Below are positions 60,444 through 64,000 of a DNA stretch of 64,000 nt, one piece after another. Position 1 is the first letter of the stretch. Each line of letters begins with the position of its first letter. Origin of the DNA: Prorocentrum cordatum (lineage: Eukaryota > Sar > Dinophyceae > Prorocentrales > Prorocentraceae). The notes beneath the pieces were generated by a model. The model searched no databases, was not told where the DNA came from, and saw only the letters and a program-made list of their open reading frames with translations. Position numbers and translations under genes: made by a program. The stretch is taken from NCBI GenBank assembly GCA_963575745.1, contig CAUYUJ010014202.1, positions 306,306 through 370,305 on the forward strand. Reading direction: 5' to 3'.

Positions 60444-63400
60444 CTAAATGTCCCGAACTCGGAGTACTTCGGTGCAGCGCCGCTGCCAGCGTTTCCTCGG
60501 GACCGGGGCTTCCGCGGAGCCCTGGAGGAGCCGATCCACGCTGAGACGTGCAGTCGCTGCTGCGTTTTCCAGTTGCCGCTGCGCCCGCGTCAAATTCGAG
60601 AAGAAGCTGCCGGAAACCCACTGGCTCCAGGCAGCCACCCGATCGAGGTGCGTCGTGTATGCCACAGCCTGGGATAGGCGCCGCTGCCGGGGCTCAATCT
60701 GCAGGCCGCCTTGCAACGTGTTCTCCCAGCGATGGGCTCTGCATTTCGAGCCAAGCGCTATGGCGGCGAGATCTGGAATATCCGACGCAGAGCCCAACTG
60801 TGTCAGCTGCTGCAGCAGACCGGGGGTGGCCCAGCCCCTGGCACCAGGGAACAGCGTCTCCATGAGGCGCCGCTCCACGTGCTGCCAGCGCGAGGGGAGG
60901 TCCTCCAGCTGGGCGAGAAAGCCTGCCAAGGGCAATCTGTACATGCGGTACGCCACCGCGGATACGAGCATGCCACCACCGATGCGCTTCCAGACCAGGG
61001 CCCGCTCCAGCATCTTCGCGAAAACGGAGTCCCATGCGAGGGGCGCCCGGGTTGGGCCCAAGATGAACCCCAAGTATTTTGCGTGACCCGCCAAAGTAAA
61101 TTCTGCCCAAGATCTCGCCGCGCCCGCCACCGCCGCGCGAATCTGGTCATGAGGCAATGGCGAGAGCGGCACAATGATGGACTTACCCCTGTGCAACTTC
61201 AGGCAAGACACGAACTCGTACTCGCCGAAAATGACCTCGAGGAGCCCGGGTTGCTGTGGTCCATGGCCAAGCACCAGCGCAATGTCGTCAGCATAAGCGC
61301 GAAGCACCACGGCCGGCACGAGTCGGCGAACCCTGCGGATCAAGACGTCGGAGACAATCGAGAATATGAGGGGTGACAGAGGGCGCCCCTGCCGCGCTCC
61401 AGTGGTAATCCCAAAGCCCTCTGCTGAAGAACCGTTCAAGGAAAGGAAGCAGTAGTTGTTGTCGTACAGCACCGCAACAAAATACCGGAACCAGGGGGGC
61501 CACCCCCTCGACACCAACACCTGCTGGATGAAAGTCTGGTTGATGCTGGGGAACGCGGATTCAAAGTCCAGGAACACGGCGAGGGGGAAGTCCTGTGTGA
61601 AGGCGTTATCGATCATGGCCTCCTCGATGTCCAGCACGTTCGCGAGCATGGAGCGCCCGCAAAGAAAGCCGCGTTGCTCCTGCGATGCCCCGGGTGCTAC
61701 CTGCGGTTCGATGTGCATGCGAACAGCGCTGCGCAGGACCCGGTCGTCCGTATTCGTGATGTTCAGCGGCCTCATGTTGCCGGGAGGGAACACCTCCGTC
61801 CCGTCTGCGCGGATGGACGTGGCCTTTTTCGGTATGAATACCATGGTGCTCTCGTTGAAAGACCCCCACTCCTCGCGCGCTCGGTCGAGGCCGTCCGCGG
61901 CGACGAGATCCCTGTAGGCCGCCTCGAAAGCACCAGCGGCGAGGTCCACCACCCGGCGCCAGGCCTTGAACGGAATGCCGTCCCGGCCAGGCGAGCTGTT
62001 CCCGGTGAGCAGGATCGCCTCCCTGAAGGTCGCCTCTGGCACCGCGTCATGAGGCAGGTGTTCTTGGTAGTCGTCTGGAAGGTGTTGCGCGTCTTCCCGT
62101 AGCCACGAGGCCATCAACTGCTGATCGATATCCCTCTGCCTGAAGACTTTCTCCCAATGCGCGCGCAAAAAAGCAGGCATTTCCTGCGGGTCGGAGGTGG
62201 CCTCCCCCGACGCGGTGTCGATGGCGAAACTCTGGCAGCTGCGCCCCGGGGCTAACGGGCAGACCAACTGGTGGTTCCTACGGCGACGGCGCGCGGCCTG
62301 GTCCGGATCAAGGTCCTTGAGGTCAGAGTGCAGGCTGCTGAGCTCTTGAATGGTGAAGTTGTTCTGCAATTCCATCACGTGCCTTCGGACCCGGGCGAGA
62401 CGAGGGCCAGCAGGGGATATAAAATCATGCGGATTTGGCACAAGATCTCGAAGAAGTGGGTGCCGCTCCAAGCACCGGGAGACCCGCTCAGGGTTGCCCG
62501 CCTCCGATGTCCTCAAAAATTTCATCGTGGCACCAATGCGATCCTCAAGAGTATCAACAGGAGGAGCTCCGCCAAGTTGAGAGGGCAAAGCTTCCTCGGC
62601 CTGCCGCGTGGCCCGTTTGAGTAGCTGCAGCGCAACGATGCCCGAGGCGCCGGCGTGGTCCCGGAGGAGATCCTGCCAGGCGAGTGCCACCTGCCGAGGC
62701 CAGTCGGGATGATCCAGGACCTGGTCGCCAATGGGGCGGTCCGCGTCTCCGCTGGCAATCTTGAGGCACTTCCGAAAGCTGACTGGGCGATGGCGCGAAA
62801 GTAATGGGGGCCAGTTGAGGGCGGTGCAACAGACAGCCTTGTCTAAATATTCGACGTCGTACTGGTTGCTATATATCCGATCGATGCGGGAGCGCGAGTC
62901 TGGGGACGCATACGTGTGCTCTGGTTGGTACAACTCGTGGAGCCCCAATGGGGTTTCGAGCATATTGCGCCAAGAACAAGAGTCTCTGTAATCCCGGCCG
63001 CCCGTGTTGGAAGCAGTCGAGGGGCAGACCCGGTCAGCAGAGTGCACCACGTAATTGAAGTCCCCGCTGATGATGGTCATCACCTGGTCCCGGGGCTTTA
63101 TATGCCGAGCCAGCCGACGGCGGAGCGCCTCCCGGAGTTCATAATCAGAGGCAGCACGACCCTCTGGATCGAAGCCCGCCTCGGCCAGGTCCTCGGCGGG
63201 ACTAGAGTTGCCAGTGTGGAAGTAAACTGAAAAGATATCCAAGGAGCCATGCTCCCCCACCAGATGCAGCGCAGCCGCTCGCCCAGGAAAGATAACCTCA
63301 AAATGCAGTTTATGGCCGAAGAGTTTCAGGAAGTCGTCCTTCACCGTGATTCCGACCCCTGCAACCGCTGGCGTCGGGCCTGGGGACCACCAGGAGGAGC

Positions 63401-64000
63401 GCCGGGGGGGGCTTCTCCATAACTTGCACCTGTCATTTGTACCACGGGACTCGGACCAGCAGCCAATGTCATGGGACGCCATAAGCTGATGCACAAACTT
63501 TGTCTTGTCCCGGTGGCGAGCCGGATCCAAAGCGAAGAGCGCCTGGGTATTCCAAGAGACCAGGGAGAGCTTGCCAGCATACTGGCCAGGGGCACGCAGG
63601 GCTGGGAGTCTCAAGCGGGGCACGCCCCCGCCTCCACCTAGGACAGGACTGCCCATCGGCCCATCATCCCGAAGACCTGCTTGCCGCCCATCGCTCTGAG
63701 AGGAGGCGCCCACCGCGCGCAAAAGAGCCTGCCGGCGAAGAATATGAACCGGCACATCGTGTCTACGATAAGCACCTGCATCATCGCGAGGAGCATCTGG
63801 GAGCAGATGGAGTGGAAGAACGGGTACAGAAGGTCGGAGTCGAGGTAGAGTGTATGGATACCACCGCATTGAAGAAGAGGATCTGGAGAACAAGCGACTT
63901 GGGGAGGAAGATGAATTCGTAGTGCCGACGTCCCTGCCATTATTGACCACGGAGTCCTGAAGCAAAGCGCTCGGCTGACCGAGGGGGCAGCGGAGCGAGA
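60444..64000 (-). CDS. LINE C ORF2: endonuclease and reverse transcriptase (5' partial)
   Basis: Reverse-transcribes the element RNA at the nicked target. The frame runs from beyond 64000; a TTG at 63965 is not a convincing start. The first ~110 residues are low complexity. Endonuclease: LSLVSWNTQAL near 63560, WSESRGTND (Glu position), IISGDFNYVV near 63060, then LLSRHRPVSF near 62795, where the usual Ser-Asp-His is Ser-Arg-His. RT: TMVFIPKKA near 61840, MRPLNITNTDDRVLRSAV, EQRGFLCGRSMLANV, FLDFESAFPSI (catalytic Asp), GARQGRPLSPLIFSI near 61390, and RAYADDIALVL (catalytic YADD) near 61290. The RT core is intact over more than 300 residues. It ends at TAG after VLRVRDI. Confidence 0.9.
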   Translation of the reverse strand, partial: SLRCPLGQPSALLQDSVVNNGRDVGTTNSSSSPSRLFSRSSSSMRWYPYTLPRLRPSVPVLPLHLLPDAPRDDAGAYRRHDVPVHILRRQALLRAVGASSQSDGRQAGLRDDGPMGSPVLGGGGGVPRLRLPALRAPGQYAGKLSLVSWNTQALFALDPARHRDKTKFVHQLMASHDIGCWSESRGTNDRCKLWRSPPRRSSWWSPGPTPAVAGVGITVKDDFLKLFGHKLHFEVIFPGRAAALHLVGEHGSLDIFSVYFHTGNSSPAEDLAEAGFDPEGRAASDYELREALRRRLARHIKPRDQVMTIISGDFNYVVHSADRVCPSTASNTGGRDYRDSCSWRNMLETPLGLHELYQPEHTYASPDSRSRIDRIYSNQYDVEYLDKAVCCTALNWPPLLSRHRPVSFRKCLKIASGDADRPIGDQVLDHPDWPRQVALAWQDLLRDHAGASGIVALQLLKRATRQAEEALPSQLGGAPPVDTLEDRIGATMKFLRTSEAGNPERVSRCLERHPLLRDLVPNPHDFISPAGPRLARVRRHVMELQNNFTIQELSSLHSDLKDLDPDQAARRRRRNHQLVCPLAPGRSCQSFAIDTASGEATSDPQEMPAFLRAHWEKVFRQRDIDQQLMASWLREDAQHLPDDYQEHLPHDAVPEATFREAILLTGNSSPGRDGIPFKAWRRVVDLAAGAFEAAYRDLVAADGLDRAREEWGSFNESTMVFIPKKATSIRADGTEVFPPGNMRPLNITNTDDRVLRSAVRMHIEPQVAPGASQEQRGFLCGRSMLANVLDIEEAMIDNAFTQDFPLAVFLDFESAFPSINQTFIQQVLVSRGWPPWFRYFVAVLYDNNYCFLSLNGSSAEGFGITTGARQGRPLSPLIFSIVSDVLIRRVRRLVPAVVLRAYADDIALVLGHGPQQPGLLEVIFGEYEFVSCLKLHRGKSIIVPLSPLPHDQIRAAVAGAARSWAEFTLAGHAKYLGFILGPTRAPLAWDSVFAKMLERALVWKRIGGGMLVSAVAYRMYRLPLAGFLAQLEDLPSRWQHVERRLMETLFPGARGWATPGLLQQLTQLGSASDIPDLAAIALGSKCRAHRWENTLQGGLQIEPRQRRLSQAVAYTTHLDRVAAWSQWVSGSFFSNLTRAQRQLENAAATARLSVDRLLQGSAEAPVPRKRWQRRCTEVLRVRDI

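Larger units (their letters stand above)
59925..64000 (-). mobile_element. LINE C: non-LTR retrotransposon, nearly intact, 5' end beyond window
   Basis: Endonuclease, RT and zinc-finger tail lie in one minus-strand frame interrupted by a single TAG (60444-60446). The frame is open to the right edge, so the 5' end and any ORF1 lie outside. No DinoSL is visible for this copy. Motifs differ from LINE A and B, marking a third lineage. Confidence 0.85.

Overview
The window looks like nuclear DNA of a dinoflagellate. The strongest evidence is two copies of the 22-nt dinoflagellate spliced leader (DinoSL), one perfect (2454-2475, minus) and one with a single mismatch (7158-7179, plus). Each sits at the 5' end of a LINE-like retroelement. 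High GC, sparse multi-exon genes, non-GT introns, fragments of several non-LTR retrotransposons and a very high load of satellites and microsatellites all fit. The species cannot be fixed from sequence alone; a GC-rich free-living type (Prorocentrum- or Polarella-like) is my guess.

Layout. 1-2475 (minus): 5' part of LINE A: DinoSL, an RRM-type ORF1, a single in-frame TAG, then an open ORF2 with an intact APE-type endonuclease, cut by the window edge. 2474-6245: microsatellites, a degenerate 12-bp minisatellite with a conserved core, and two inverted-repeat elements, one a 208-bp terminal-inverted-repeat (TIR) element with 6-bp target duplications. 7158-13423 (plus): LINE B, an old DinoSL-headed element with recognisable zinc-finger ORF1, endonuclease, reverse transcriptase (RT), RNase H and zinc-finger tail but many frameshifts. 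14651-19418 (minus): a multi-exon gene of unknown function with three lesions and an intron made of an inverted-repeat/poly-C structure. 20425-21469 (plus): a small acidic coiled-coil gene. 25931-31883 (minus): a multi-exon gene for a large transposase-like protein with an HMG-box-like motif. 34037-37396 (minus): an F-box/HEAT-repeat protein with an AT-hook-like motif.

From 37.3 to 59.6 kb I see no supported protein gene. The stretch holds minisatellites, at least seven copies in both orientations of a CAA/TTG-associated dispersed repeat, an 86-bp satellite (8 units), two more copies of the TIR element, a 101-bp satellite (17 units) and an unusual interleaved inverted repeat. 59925-64000 (minus) is LINE C, with endonuclease, a YADD reverse transcriptase and a zinc-finger tail, interrupted by one in-frame TAG and open to the right edge.

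Common threads. Three unrelated LINE lineages lie here. Two carry DinoSL at the 5' end, which indicates that trans-spliced, full-length mRNA was the template for reverse transcription. In-frame UAG recurs in otherwise open element and gene frames, whereas the plausible ends of coding regions here are TGA or TAA. Simple decay explains this, but readthrough deserves a test. All function calls come from motifs read by eye; no database search was possible.
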